A DNA stretch of 46,472 nt from Halicephalobus mephisto (taxonomy: Eukaryota; Nematoda; Chromadorea; Rhabditida; Panagrolaimidae): positions 1-46,472 of the forward strand of contig SWDT01000242.1 of the NCBI GenBank assembly GCA_009193035.1, in the 5' to 3' direction. The position numbers and the translations under genes are program-made. Position 1 is the first letter of the stretch, and every line of letters starts with the position of its first letter. A model generated the notes under the pieces. The model did not search any database, had not been told where the DNA came from, and worked only from the letters and a program-made list of their open reading frames with translations. Positions 1 through 11,672 of this stretch are shown one piece after another.

Positions 1-845
1 TGAAGCAGCTTCTTTTTCAAATTGTTCCTTCAGTTTAGTCATCTCTTCCTCAGATACTCCAGAAGACACAGTGGCTTGCTTCAGCGCCTCGTCTCGTTCG
101 GCGATTAATTCCGTGATCCGACGATCTTTCTCTTCAACAGTTGCTTTTAATTGAATCAAAGCAGCTTGCTGAGATTCACGAATTGTTTTCATAACTTCTT
201 CGTGATCCCGACGCAGATCCTCATACTGAGTCTTGGCATCCGCTTCGGTCCTATCGACCATCTTCTTCGTCCTCATGAGTTCATCTTCCAGAGCATTGTA
301 CTGGTGTTGGAGAACCTCCTGAGACTGGACGACACGAGAGAGCTCCTTGATTTTCTCCTTGGCCGTTTTCAGTTCCTCCTTCAAATTGGCTTCCCGTTCC
401 TCTGAAGTGCTGGCACGAGTAGTGATATCGGCTAATTCCTTATAAAGGCCATCCAACTCCTTTTCTAAATTGTTATTGGCCTTCTCTAAAGAATTACGGC
501 AGGTTTCAACTGCAGATTTCTCATTTTCTAAATCTTCAACCAGCTGATGAAGTCGCTGATTTTCTAAATTTGCAGCTTGTAGGAGAGACCGATCAGCCTT
601 CAGCCTACAAAAATTTTAAAAATACATTTAAACACAGAAAAAACCTACGCTTTGACTTCTTCCTTCAGGTCTTCGTGTGACTTGAGTATCTGCTGGTGTT
701 CTCTGAGGAGGTCGTCGTAGACCTGACCGATCTCCTTGGACAACTGCTCCTGGATGTGCAGCCGCTTCTGCAACTGCTTGTACTTCAGTCGTTCCACGGA
801 GAGAGGTGATGGACACTGCTTGCTCACGGGTGAATACTTACTCAT
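1..845 (-). CDS. Coiled-coil protein, N-terminal part (gene runs off the left edge)
   Basis: Two exons are visible: 845-649 and 604-1. They are joined by a 44-nt intron (donor GTAGGT, acceptor TTGTAG) in matching phase. The start at 845 (MSKYSPVSKQ) is chosen because it is the first ATG that gives a soluble N-terminus. An upstream in-frame ATG at 917 would add a hydrophobic stretch and lies in the presumed promoter. The 266 visible residues have a short Ser/Pro-rich head of about 17 residues, then almost continuous heptad-rich sequence full of Glu, Lys, Leu and Gln, so a long parallel coiled coil is expected. I see no catalytic motif, membrane segment or zinc finger. The C-terminus lies outside the window. 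I do not recognise the family; a centrosomal, Golgi or cytoskeletal scaffold would be typical for such a composition, but that is a guess. Confidence 0.8.
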
Positions 846-1125
846 CTTGATGGACGGGACAACAACTGCCCTTGACGACGGATGAGATGAGAGTAGAATC
901 AAAAAAGACAAAATCAAACCTGAACAAACGCGCGAGAAATTTTCGTGTCGGGAAAACCGTTTTGCGCTTTCAATATGGACAGTTGAAGTTGTTTTTGTTT
1001 TTTTCCAACTTGTCCTTTTTTGTTAATTATTTCCTTTTTAAATCTTTCTATCACTTTTTTTACTTTCACTGAACTCATCCCTCCGTGACTCTTGCTATTC
1101 TCCGTTGATTGGGTGTTTTTTTCGG
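846..1125. promoter_or_regulatory. Shared upstream region of two divergent genes
   Basis: The coiled-coil gene (-) and hint-1 (+) start 280 bp apart and point away from each other, so this stretch must hold both promoters. It has a CG-containing patch around 930-955 next to T-rich tracts at 985-1070. No specific factor site can be named with confidence. Confidence 0.45.
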
Positions 1126-1678
<553 letters not shown>

Positions 1679-1786
1679 TATTCTAAAGTACTTTTTTTGT
1701 CAATCTAGTTTATTTTTTTATCATGTCGATGTTACTCGACATCTTGTATTATAAACTTTTATAAAATCAACAAAAATAAACAATAC

Positions 1787-4774
1787 TCAACAAATCTGAA
1801 CTACTGCTGATTTGATCCACTGCAAAATTGCCAAATTCTCATCAGCTGTAAGCTTCAATCGACGTAGAGCCTCGCTGAGTTGATCACGAACAGATGACAT
1901 TCCTTCCGTCAACTCTCTTGATTCACTTTCTTCCTCCGCATCAAAACTCCACAATGTTTCCCTATGAACCCGAAGGAAAGTATTCAAGTAACTCTGACAA
2001 ACATCAAGATCTTTCTTGGACTCAAAAACTGTAATCAACATCTTAATAAAGGAAACCATTGCTTCAGGGGATAATGATCGAATCTGAAAATCCACTGCCG
2101 TCAACGCCATCGATTTCAGTTTCTCAAACATAGCTTCATACTGTTCTTTCGTTTTCGCTCTAAAATCAAAACCATAATTTCCTAAAATAATAAAACAACT
2201 CACTTTTTCAATTCAGCTGAAAATGCCGTTTCTAATTCTAACAATTTCCTTTTCGCAGCAATAATTTTTTCTTTTTCTGCTAATTGCAATGGATCACCAA
2301 CATCAAATTTAACTCCTTCCAAAGATTCCGTTGTTGGCAAGAAAAATGGTGCAGCTTTAGGTTTCTTCGGTGGTTCAATCGGTTTATTTCTTGCTTTAAT
2401 CGCTTCCAAATCAGGTAAATTCGCCCATCTCGACGGAGGCAATCCAGAAAACGTAAACAAATCATCACAATCTCCCCATATATCCTCTTCATCCACTTCC
2501 ATTTCTTCATTTTCTTCTTTTTCACTATCAATATCTAAACAAAAATCAATATCATCTTTAATTTCTTCTTTTTCATCCATTTCCTGGATCCCAGAATAAA
2601 CAACACCAGGAAGTTCCACTTGATTAAACATTGGAGATCTCTCATTTTTGATAGAAACATCCACAGAATCGACAAACATCGGCAGATTAGCCCAAACATA
2701 GACAGCTCTTTCTCCTCTATGAGCTGTTGCCAAAAATTGTCCTCCAAGATTAAAACTAAGAGCAACACAAGGAATCGGAAATTTCATATAATCCAGTAAA
2801 TGATTTGTAGCAATATCATGAATTTTCAAAGAACAAAGATTATCCGCAGAGATTAGCCATTTGCCATCCCTACTAAAATCCATTGCTGTAACTGTTGCTC
2901 CACCATGTGCATGAATCCATTTTCTTGCAACTTTTCCTGTCATACAATCAAGAATTCCAAGACTTCCGTCTTCCGTAGCAACTGCAAGAAATGAATTTAA
3001 TCTATCCATTTTAAATTTAGCGATTCCTGGAGGAAGACTGGATTGCATTACACATTTTGCAGGATTAATTGACCAAAATCTCACTGTTCCATCCGAAGCT
3101 CCAGTTACTAATCTTTGATTGCACAAATCTGATGCTACTGCTCTTATTGGATGTTTATGAGCTCTGACATCATCATCATCCTTTTTGAATTCTTTTTCTT
3201 CTTCTCCTGGCTCAAAAAAGACAAAGGTCAACTTGAACAAACCACTTTGAACATTGAACATATCAACATGACCGGTAGAATATCCAATGAAAGCAAAGTT
3301 ACCACAAGCAGACAGCTGAAGACAAGTGGCATATGCTGAAATGTAGTTCGGATTCGTTGCAAATCTCTTATGATAAAGGAGTTTCTCTCCTTTTGTTTTC
3401 CGTCTAGTTGTCCAAGTAGAAACAATCGGAGATCCTTCATGAAGACAAATAGCATTATCCCAAGCAGATTCTCTTGCAAGTCCAATATCAATTGCTGTAA
3501 TCGGCTCAAGAGGAACGTCCATAAACCTATCTCTACTGACTTCAGACCTACAAACCAACAGTGAATTCGCTTACTTTTAGATCTAAACCCACTTTTTGAC
3601 TTCTCTAGCTTTTCCAAGGCTTTTCATAATGTCATCTCGAATAATGTTGTAACTTCGGATATATCCATCAAGGGAAGCGGAAATCATGGCGTTTTCATCA
3701 AAGAAAGCGAGAGAAGAAACTGGAGCTGAATGTCCAGCTAACTCCGTATGGAGAATTGGCAGGGTCTGTTCTTCTTCCAAAACCCATTTGATCATTCTGT
3801 TGTCTTCACCTGCAGAAATCATAAAAGGCATTCCTCTGATGAAATATAGACCGTGGATTCTTCCTTTATGGACATCTACTTTTTGTCCAACTAGGATTTT
3901 CTCGTCCAAATCCCAAATAGCAATGCTACCCTCAGAATTTGCTGTCGCCATGGATCCAATTCCATCTGTCCTGAAAGCGACCGAGGTAATTGATCCATCC
4001 TGTTTAAAGGAGCAAATCAATTTGTCCAGTTTCAGATTCCTCAACTGCACTCGACCGTTTCCATATCCAACAGCGACGACATCCACAGCAGTTGACTGTT
4101 CAATAACAGTGATTGGAGAATCATAACCTTCAAAAACAGGGAAATCATAAATCAGTTTGCCAGATTTGATGTTGAATAACTTGAGTTCTCCATGTAATCC
4201 ACCAAGAACAACCTTAAAATATACGTGATTATGGTACTAATGGCAACAAAGACAAACCTTATTCAAGTAAGTAGCAGGATGAGCAAGAGCAGTAACCTCG
4301 AAACCTTCAGCGGGCGGAATAGACAGGAGTTCTGTTCCCTCGTTGACATCTATCACTCGTAGGTTGTTCTCTACATCAACGACAACCAAGATTTCCACAA
4401 AAGACAGCATTAATTTCACTTCTTTTTCAATGTTCAAAGTTTTAATTAGCTAAAAATAAGAACTATATATAAAAAATTAGAAATTAAAAACAAACCGTTT
4501 GGTTATGTTTGTAGACTCCAATCTTACTTCCAGAAGCAGCAAAAACGAAAGCTTTATCCCTTGTCAAAGCACCAATCGGCGAAGGCATGGGATCAGAAAC
4601 CTTGTATCTTCTGAACGGCTGCATCCTGTAGGTAGCAAAAACGTTTCCGATCGCCGCATTCACATCTCCAAGACGGATTTCTTTAGTTTTCGATTGGAAA
4701 ACTGGAGGAACATTTGAGCACACCAATCCTAGGGCTTTATAAGGAGTAAAAATAGTGGAAGCCTTCTGATTCAT
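1787..4774 (-). CDS. UTP21: WDR36/UTP21, U3 snoRNP (SSU processome) WD40 protein
   Basis: Five exons: 4774-4496, 4449-4258, 4212-3593, 3547-2204 and 2159-1787. They give 935 residues, the normal size for UTP21. All splice phases agree. The exon 3 donor is read as AAAAA|GTGGGT because the next possible GT would be out of phase. The protein is a tandem WD40 double propeller; for example ASGSKIGVYK, ATANSEGSIAIWDLDE, SAGEDNRMIKW, VTGASDGTVRFWSI and SADNLCSLKIHDI are blades. An acidic linker (around residues 690-720) follows, then the conserved Utp21 C-terminal helical domain, ending with RRLKLTADENLAILQWIKS. The protein acts in the nucleolus in 18S rRNA maturation as part of the UTP-B subcomplex. 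It lies 184 bp downstream of a SUN gene on the same strand, so co-transcription is possible but unproven. Confidence 0.93.
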
Positions 4775-4958
4775 CGGGAAAATCCAGAAAATAAAAGAAT
4801 TTCACAAAAAAATGAAAAAAGAAAAGTAGAATTCGCTTGGCATTCAACCACGATTCGCCAAAGGTCGGAATATTTATTAGTTACAAAATTTTAGTTTTTC
4901 CCAAATTTACAGGAAAACTGCAAATATTACTACAAAAATACAAAATTCAGATCTTTTC

Positions 4959-5565
4959 TCAATCCAAAGGATTCCCATGGACTCTGAACCTGTAGAGACA
5001 GGTGAATGAAGCTCCGTAGTTGCTCGTCACTTCGAACTCGATCATGACTGTTCCTCGAGGGTCGTGGTGTTGTGCAGTGAATCTCTGCAACGGTTCTCCG
5101 TCCTCCTCAAATCTGTACTCTCCGATCAGGAACTTGTTGGGATCGTTTTCCGTCTCCAGACTCTGAAACAAGAACAAACATTAGCATTATTATTCACAAG
5201 ACTAACCCAGATTTTAAAGTCCTTAGGAGCACTGTCGATGTTCCCACTAATCGACAGTTCTTTCGGCAAATGCTCATAACTAACAGCAGTGACGTCAATT
5301 CTCCTGGCCAGCTGGATAACCAAATAAGACTGGCTGCCCTTGATAGCCCAGCATTCTCCGGCATTCAAATTCTGACTCTTCCTCTGGATGACCGATCTGG
5401 GAGAGTAGGAGGTGAACCAAAGGGGAATCCCGAAGATGCTCTCCCTCCTGCTCTTCTCATCATAACTCTCAGTACATCTAGTACTAACAACGAATCCACC
5501 AGCACTCTCCAAAGCAAAGTCTGGTTCTCCTGTCCGGTCGTAACTGAATTTCTTCAAGACATCCG
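4959..5565 (-). repeat. Duplicated SUN-domain segment, copy 1
   Basis: This segment matches 6874-7480 at a constant offset of 1,915 bp with no indel. I counted about 17 base differences, roughly 97% identity. The 44-nt intron inside it is identical in both copies. Homology drops sharply upstream of about 5,565, inside the coiled-coil coding region. Confidence 0.92.
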
Positions 5566-6580
5566 AGATCAGAAAGTTCAAGTGATTTTCAACGAATTGT
5601 TCATTAATGTGATTGTTGTTGTTAGATTCCATTTGATTTTTCACAATATCTCGAACGATAGCAGAAATGTTAAGTTCGTTAATCGCTTTCTGTACAATTC
5701 GATTCACTTCTTCTGAAGATAAGCCTTGATCTATGACTTTGGTTTCCTTTTCCTTCATCCACTGGTTGATTTGTTCTTTCTCCAATTTAATAGATTCTTT
5801 TTCGAAGATTTCAAAAATCAAAGATTCCAAATATCTCGAAGCGGCATCCATGGTGAAGTCAATTGGATGAAGAACAAATCCAAAAATTACGGAAACAAAG
5901 TTGGAGATTTTCCTATAGAAAAAAGTGAATCCGTTATGTACGAAATCGTTATTTTTCAAAGCAATTTTCGATTTTTCACCGTAGACAACTACTCCATCGT
6001 CTGGTTTCGTTTCCGTCACGAATTTCCTTTCTGAAAAAATTAAATCCATATTAAATTTAAAAAACTTACGTATTTCATCAGTTTTCCTTTCGAATCCATA
6101 GTGCAGAAGACAAATCAAAGCAAAAACGACTAAAATCCACCAGAACCAATTCCATTTTCTCTTATTTTCGACAGATTCTTGTTTTTGACGAATTTTCCTT
6201 CCAGAAAATCGCAAATTCTTGAAAAATTGAACAATATATGATAGAAAAGGAATCCAGGAAAGTATTCCAACGATAAAATTGCAAATAACAGATATTTTTG
6301 ATTTTTTTGCTTGACCAGAATTGGATCCGTCGTCGCTCATCGAGGATTCGTCTCCAAATCCAATCAAGTTAGGATTCATGTAATCCATGGGATAAGAAGG
6401 GTTATAAGAGCCACTAGAACGAGTTAAAATTAAAATTCATATATGAAAAATAAAAAACCCCTGGTGATAAGTGTAGCCGGCTCTACCTAAATTAGCAAGC
6501 ACCTGTTGAGGATCCACTTTCGACAACGGCTTGTACCTTGCAGAAGACCTTCGTAACGGTGAAGAACTACGAGAATCCAT
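4959..6580 (-). CDS. Short SUN-domain nuclear-envelope protein, paralogue of unc-84
   Basis: Four exons: 6580-6459, 6413-6070, 6030-5207 and 5162-4959, giving 497 residues. The 39-nt intron at 6069-6031 has no stop in frame, so its retention would also be readable. Domains in order: a Ser/Arg-rich nucleoplasmic head ([16 protein letters not shown]), a hydrophobic block (around residues 75-95), one clear transmembrane helix ([20 protein letters not shown], around 140), a short perinuclear stretch, a coiled coil rich in Glu/Lys (around 235-300), and a complete C-terminal SUN domain beginning near [23 protein letters not shown] proteins span the inner nuclear membrane and bind KASH proteins to couple nucleus and cytoskeleton. 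Compared with the adjacent unc-84 it lacks the long luminal exon, so it is about half the length. Its SUN domain is identical in protein sequence to that of unc-84. An AATAAA (reverse strand, 4873-4878) lies 3'. Confidence 0.88.
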
Positions 6581-6873
6581 TGAAAAATACAAATCAGTAA
6601 GTCCAGAGAAGATTAAAAAAGTACAGAAGGAATTACGAAATAAGCCAAAAAAACCTTGATTTCCCTCTCTCGCTCCCTTCGCGCTCCGTTACCTGATCCT
6701 CTTCTTCCAAAAATACCCTACAGAAAAATTTCAACTTCCTCATTAATTTATGCTTGAAGTTCTTCTACCTTTTCAAAATTAAGTATTTATACTAAACCGC
6801 TTGCCGTCAATAGCGTTATATATTCCAACAATACAAAATTACTGTACATTATCGAGATCTCACTCATCTTACA
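6581..6873 (-). promoter_or_regulatory. Region between unc-84 and the short SUN gene
   Basis: The gap of 293 bp contains a GC- and GA-rich patch near 6,665-6,705. Read on the minus strand it is GGAGCGCGAAGGGAGCGAGA, quite unlike its AT-rich surroundings. It lies about 85-125 bp before the ATG of the short SUN gene and is a plausible promoter element for it. No canonical AATAAA for unc-84 is obvious. Confidence 0.35.
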
Positions 6874-7480
6874 CTAATCCAAAGGATTCCCATGGACTCT
6901 GAACCTGTAGAGACAGGTGAACGAAGCTCCGTAGTTGCTCGTCACTTCGAACTCGATCATGACTGTTCCTCGAGGGTCGTGGTGTTGCGCAGTGAATCTC
7001 TGCAACGGTTCTCCGTCCTCCTCAAATCTGTACTCTCCGATCAGGAACTTGTTGGGGTCGTTTTCTGTCTCCAGACTCTGAAACAAGAACAAACATTAGC
7101 ATTATTATTCACAAGACTAACCCAGATCTTAAAGTCCTTAGGAGCACTGTCGATGTTCCCACTGATTGACAGTTCTTTCGGCAAGTGTTCATAACTAACA
7201 GCAGTGACGTCAATTCTCCTGGCTAGCTGGATAACCAAATAAGACTGGCTGCCCTTGATAGCCCAGCATTCTCCGGCATTCAAATTCTGACTCTTTCTCT
7301 GGATGACCGATCTAGGAGAGTAGGAAGTGAACCAAAGGGGAATCCCGAAGATGCTCTCCCTCCTGCTCTTCTCATCATAACTCTCAGTACATCTAGTACT
7401 AACAACAAATCCACCAGCACTCTCCAAAGCAAAGTCAGGTTCTCCTGTCCGGTCGTAACTGAATTTCTTCAAGACCTCTA
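6874..7480 (-). repeat. Duplicated SUN-domain segment, copy 2
   Basis: This is the partner of 4959-5565. The stop codon differs (TAG here, TGA in copy 1). Every coding difference I could find is synonymous, including those in the last 68 codons. Confidence 0.92.
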
Positions 7481-10400
7481 AGATCATAACATGTAGATGA
7501 TTCTCGATGAATTGTTCATCAATATTAGTGTTACTATTGGACTTCATATGAGCTTTAACGATATCCTGAATAACAGCCGAAATATTGAGTTTACTTATGG
7601 CATTCTGTACCATTTGATTCACTTCTTCAGGCGACATTGTTTGTTTCGACGTTCCTGCTTCTCTTTCTTTAATCCATTTGTTTATTTGTTCTTTTTCTAA
7701 TTTAATAGTTTCTCTTTCTTTTTCAAACATCATATTAATCATAGATTCCAGATGTCTCATCGTCGAATCCGTTGCTGCTGCAGTTCTGGCATCTTGAGAT
7801 TCCTGAGCAACAGCTGCAATCGATCTTATTTCTTTTCTAACAGCATCCAAATCTTTTTCCCATTGTGAAAATTTATAATCATAACTATCACCAGTGGAAA
7901 TAGCATCCAAATTCTCTAATCTTTTCCTGTATTCTTCATATCTCTGATCTTGACTTTCTGTCAATTTATTGATAGCATCACTTAATTCCTTTCTCAAATT
8001 CTGACTAAGACCAGTCTGAGCAGCCAATTCTGCTTTCAACTAAAAATAATCAAAAAATTATAAAAATTAACTTGTTTGCAAAATTGTCTTGAAGCAAATT
8101 TAAAAAATCAAAGTAGCCTAAAATTTCGATTTTGAGGAACAACTTCATAATCTTACACAATTTCGAAATCATATGAATTTTTTTACAAAATTATCTTCAC
8201 GTGAACTTTTAGAAAGCTTTAAAAACTGAAATAGCTTACGTAGTAATTTCAATTTTGCTCAACAATAATTTCGTAATCTTATACTATTTCGCAATTAACT
8301 TTTTAAAACTATCTACTTTCCGGATAGATCTAGAAACGTCCAAATAAAGGGTACATAAGATCAAAAACTCCTATTCTACCGTCCAAAGTTAATAATTACA
8401 CACGAAAAACTTCTAAATATTCCAAAAAATCAAACTAACACCACAATAATCCCCATGGGTTATTTTGCATGAATTCATTAAATACAAAAAACTGAAAACT
8501 CACATGATCCACTTCGGCATGAAGTTCGATAACTTTTTGAAGTTTTTCATCTTTATCCTTTTTCATCAAATCATTCATTATTTCTTGTCGAATTGTAGAT
8601 CCCAAATTCGAAAATCTGTCTTGGAGCATTATTTCTATTTTTTGTTTAAAAGATTCCAATTCAGCCAAATTCTGAAAATTATCCATATTGTTTCCATTTT
8701 TCGTCTTTTTTAATTCATCTTCAACAATTCCAATAAATTCAGAACGCCATTCTTTCTTTTTTTCCGAAAGTACAATCTGAATAAGTCGTTTAATTCTTTC
8801 ATTTAATTCGTCATCTGAAGGCAAGTTTGATTGTCGAACAATAGGGGCAGTTTTTGGAAGACTTGGAAGATTACTGTAGATCAAAAATGGCAATGATAAA
8901 ATTCCCTGAAGAAGGTTCAAAATTGAGTACCAAATAAGCAGCAATACGTAGATCAATAAAGAGATCAAATAATACAAGCCATCAGTTATCCATTGAAAAA
9001 TAGTTCCAAAACCAGATCCGATTCCATTGCCGACAGTTTTGAAATCATTAAAGACAAACTTCGAAAACGGAACAACATGGGAAAAGGCCCCAGTAATCAA
9101 ATTATAAACAGATCCAAAAATAAATTGCGCAAGTTCAGTTATCATCGTTACTGGTTTCCACAGGATAACTCCAACAAAAGAAAAAAAATCAGAAACAAGA
9201 TTCCCAATCCATGAAATCACTGAATATCCAGAATAAACGTTTGATTTAAAAATCCCGGACGAAATTGAAGCAATTCCAGAATTAGTACTTTTAAATAAAC
9301 CAAAAATCCCGTCGAAAATGTAAAATACGACATTTTTGACGGATTTCCCGACTTCGGAAACGAAGGAATAAAATCCCAAAAATCCCACTTTAAGGACGTT
9401 GTAGACACCTTCAAAACCGTAGTAAATAATAGATCCGATGGTTTTGAAAAACCCAAAACCAATATTTCTTGTTTTCTCGACGAACGAATAACTCAATTCC
9501 TTGGCCACTTCTACTGGACGAGAAAGAAAATCAGGAATTCCAAAAATAAAACCAGTAATTTTTGAATATAACCATTTCAGTCCATTGATGACGGTGTTTC
9601 CACTCCGAGAGACTATATTCGAGGTCCCAGTGTAAATATATTCAGCTCCATCGTAGACAACCTGCGTCACTGAGAAACCATCATCAGCATTCGCTCCTGT
9701 AACGATTTTCCGTTCTAAAATAAACTTTCAAAATTATGATGAATTCGAAAATCAAGTTTTAAAATTGTAATAAACTAAAAATAAAGTTTCGAATTTTAAT
9801 AAATTTAAAAGTAAGGCTCCACAATTACAGTAAGTCTAAAAATCAGGCTTTAAAATTGCGATAAATTCAAAAATAAATCTTTAAAATCGCAATAAATTAT
9901 AAATAAAACTTCGAAACTACGATAAAATTGAAAATAAAGTTTTAGAATTTTAATAAAATTAAAAACAAAGTTTTAAAATTGCAGCAAATTTAAAAACTTA
10001 CTTGATTCGCCGGTTCTCCTTCCGAATCCGTAGTAGAAAAGACCGAATAAAAGCAGAAGAGCCAGAAGCCACCACAACCAGCTCCATTTTTTCTTCTGCT
10101 CAGCTAGTTCTTGCTGTCTTCTACGAGTTGTGACTCCAGAGCCTCCGGCAGGTTGGAGATTTTGGAAAAGGAATTGTCCTGAGATGACGTAATAAGCCAT
10201 CCCGAGAATACTCAAAACCGTGGTTAAAATCCAACTTTTTTTCATCTGTCGGGTTCTGTGATGGGTCCTCGCAGGTGGAGCAACCCCAGCTCCAGCCATA
10301 TGAGATGGATAATACCCCAAGGTGAAGATGTAGATCAAGGAATCGACCAACCTTTTGACATATCCAGTTTGCTGAGGACTTCTGACGGCTTCTAGGTTCC

Positions 10401-11110
10401 TTTCCTGAACGTTTTCGGCGTAATCGTAGCCCAAAACGGACCAAAAAACAGAAATTATGTCTTTCCTCAAATTATTGCTGACATATCCAGTTGTCAAAAT
10501 CATATCTTTGGCACATTCATAAGTAATAACGATGACCCGTCTGAAGAAGCTGGCAACAATGGAGATCCAACCCGCGAGGTCCTGTCCCTTGTTGTAGGCC
10601 AGGTAAACAGGAGCAAGAGGCGTCAAGTAGACGATCGGATACTTGATCACGGTCCAGATCCATGTTAAAATGGTAAGAATGACTGAAAGGGAGATTTTTA
10701 TAAATAACATGTGGAAAAATGAACCTTGAAGAATCGTGAAAAAAGTGGTCTTTGTGCCGCTGTAGACACTATCAACGATGGATCCGTTATTGTTGTCGAT
10801 CGAAACAGAGTCCTCCCAAGACCCGACGAAGTTCGGGTGGATGTATTCTGTTGGATAAGAAGAGTTGTAGGAAGCGCTGGAACGAGTTAAATCAAGAGTT
10901 CATATATGGAAAATCAAAACAAACCTCTGAGCATAAGTGTAGCCAGTTCTGACGGGACTCGCGAGGATCTGCCGGGCTTCTTCCTTCGTCAACGGCTTGT
11001 AATGGATGGCAGACCGTCGGACCGGTGTGGAACTAAAAAACCCGACATATCAAGAGGTATTTCAAAAATGAAAAAACTTACGCCGCCCTGGGGGAGCTCC
11101 ACAATACCAT
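6874..11110 (-). CDS. unc-84: UNC-84, SUN-domain inner nuclear membrane protein
   Basis: Seven exons: 11110-11082, 11032-10925, 10876-10725, 10682-10002, 9714-8504, 8039-7122 and 7077-6874. They give 1,100 residues, the size expected for UNC-84. The start at 11110 is fixed by an in-frame TAA just upstream and a TTTTTCCAG acceptor suited to trans-splicing. Domains: nucleoplasmic head with several hydrophobic patches (for example [19 protein letters not shown]); the membrane-spanning helix [19 protein letters not shown] around residue 300; a long luminal part in exon 5 with repeated aromatic/hydrophobic motifs; coiled coils in exons 5-6 ([17 protein letters not shown]); and a C-terminal SUN domain. 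SUN trimers bind KASH peptides such as UNC-83 and ANC-1 in nuclear migration and anchorage. Exons 1-3 and the region around the helix are recognisably homologous to the shorter SUN gene downstream. Introns 10001-9715 and 8503-8040 are filled with degenerate repeats. Confidence 0.92.
9720..9995. repeat. Degenerate AT-rich tandem repeat in unc-84 intron 4
   Basis: About seven diverged copies of a unit near 40 nt, with the pattern ttttaaaattgcgataaatt followed by caaaaataaag, fill the whole 287-nt intron and leave only the splice signals. Copies vary by several bases each. Confidence 0.7.
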
Positions 11111-11672
11111 TGCTTAAATTACTGGAAAAATCAAGTAAGTAGCTGCAAATCCAATAAGTAAACGGAAAAGGCACTAAAAGCCGAGATTAAACATCGATGA
11201 AAGGGTCGTTGTTTCAATTTTCTTCCAAACAACCAAACTATAGCGGACTTTTCGAAGCGGAAAAAATGGCGCGCACGATATTTCAAGGACGCGTCCGGGA
11301 GAGATCAGTCGTAAATAACGTTCAAAGAGCGAAAAAATGAATTTGTTTGGTTTTCTGTATTTTCGATGAGCAAATGAATTTCGAAATTGAGGAATTTTAC
11401 TCAATAGTAGAAGACACAGGATAGACAAGGATCAAATTACCAGTCAAAGAATGGGTTTTCGAGCTCCATTTGAGTAAATCTTGACCAAATAAAACATTTT
11501 CCTTCTGGTCCTGCCATCACAAACAAGCCAAATTTTCAGTTTTATTCTATAATATATTTGAGGACTCTCCTGATTTTTAGCCAATTTTTTCGTTTTGGCG
11601 AAGTTTGTCCGTCGCCAACCTTCACCAAGGTCCAAGTAGAGGTTGCTTTTTTCTGACCCTTTTAAATCCACA
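11111..11672. promoter_or_regulatory. Divergent intergenic region between unc-84 and DUS2
   Basis: 562 bp separate the two start codons. The part nearest unc-84 contains TTTTTCCAG at about 11,120-11,130 (minus strand), a good acceptor for a spliced leader. The centre (11,260-11,330) is relatively CG-rich with acgcgtccgggagagat. I see no open frame with coding character here. Confidence 0.5.

Noticed and set aside
151..405. 84-codon open frame on the plus strand
   Set aside because: It lies antisense to the well-formed coiled-coil exon and has no gene-like features.
2280..3339. Several open frames overlapping the UTP21 exon on both strands
   Set aside because: They are shadows of the WD40 coding sequence, which is continuous, correctly spliced and homologous to a known family.
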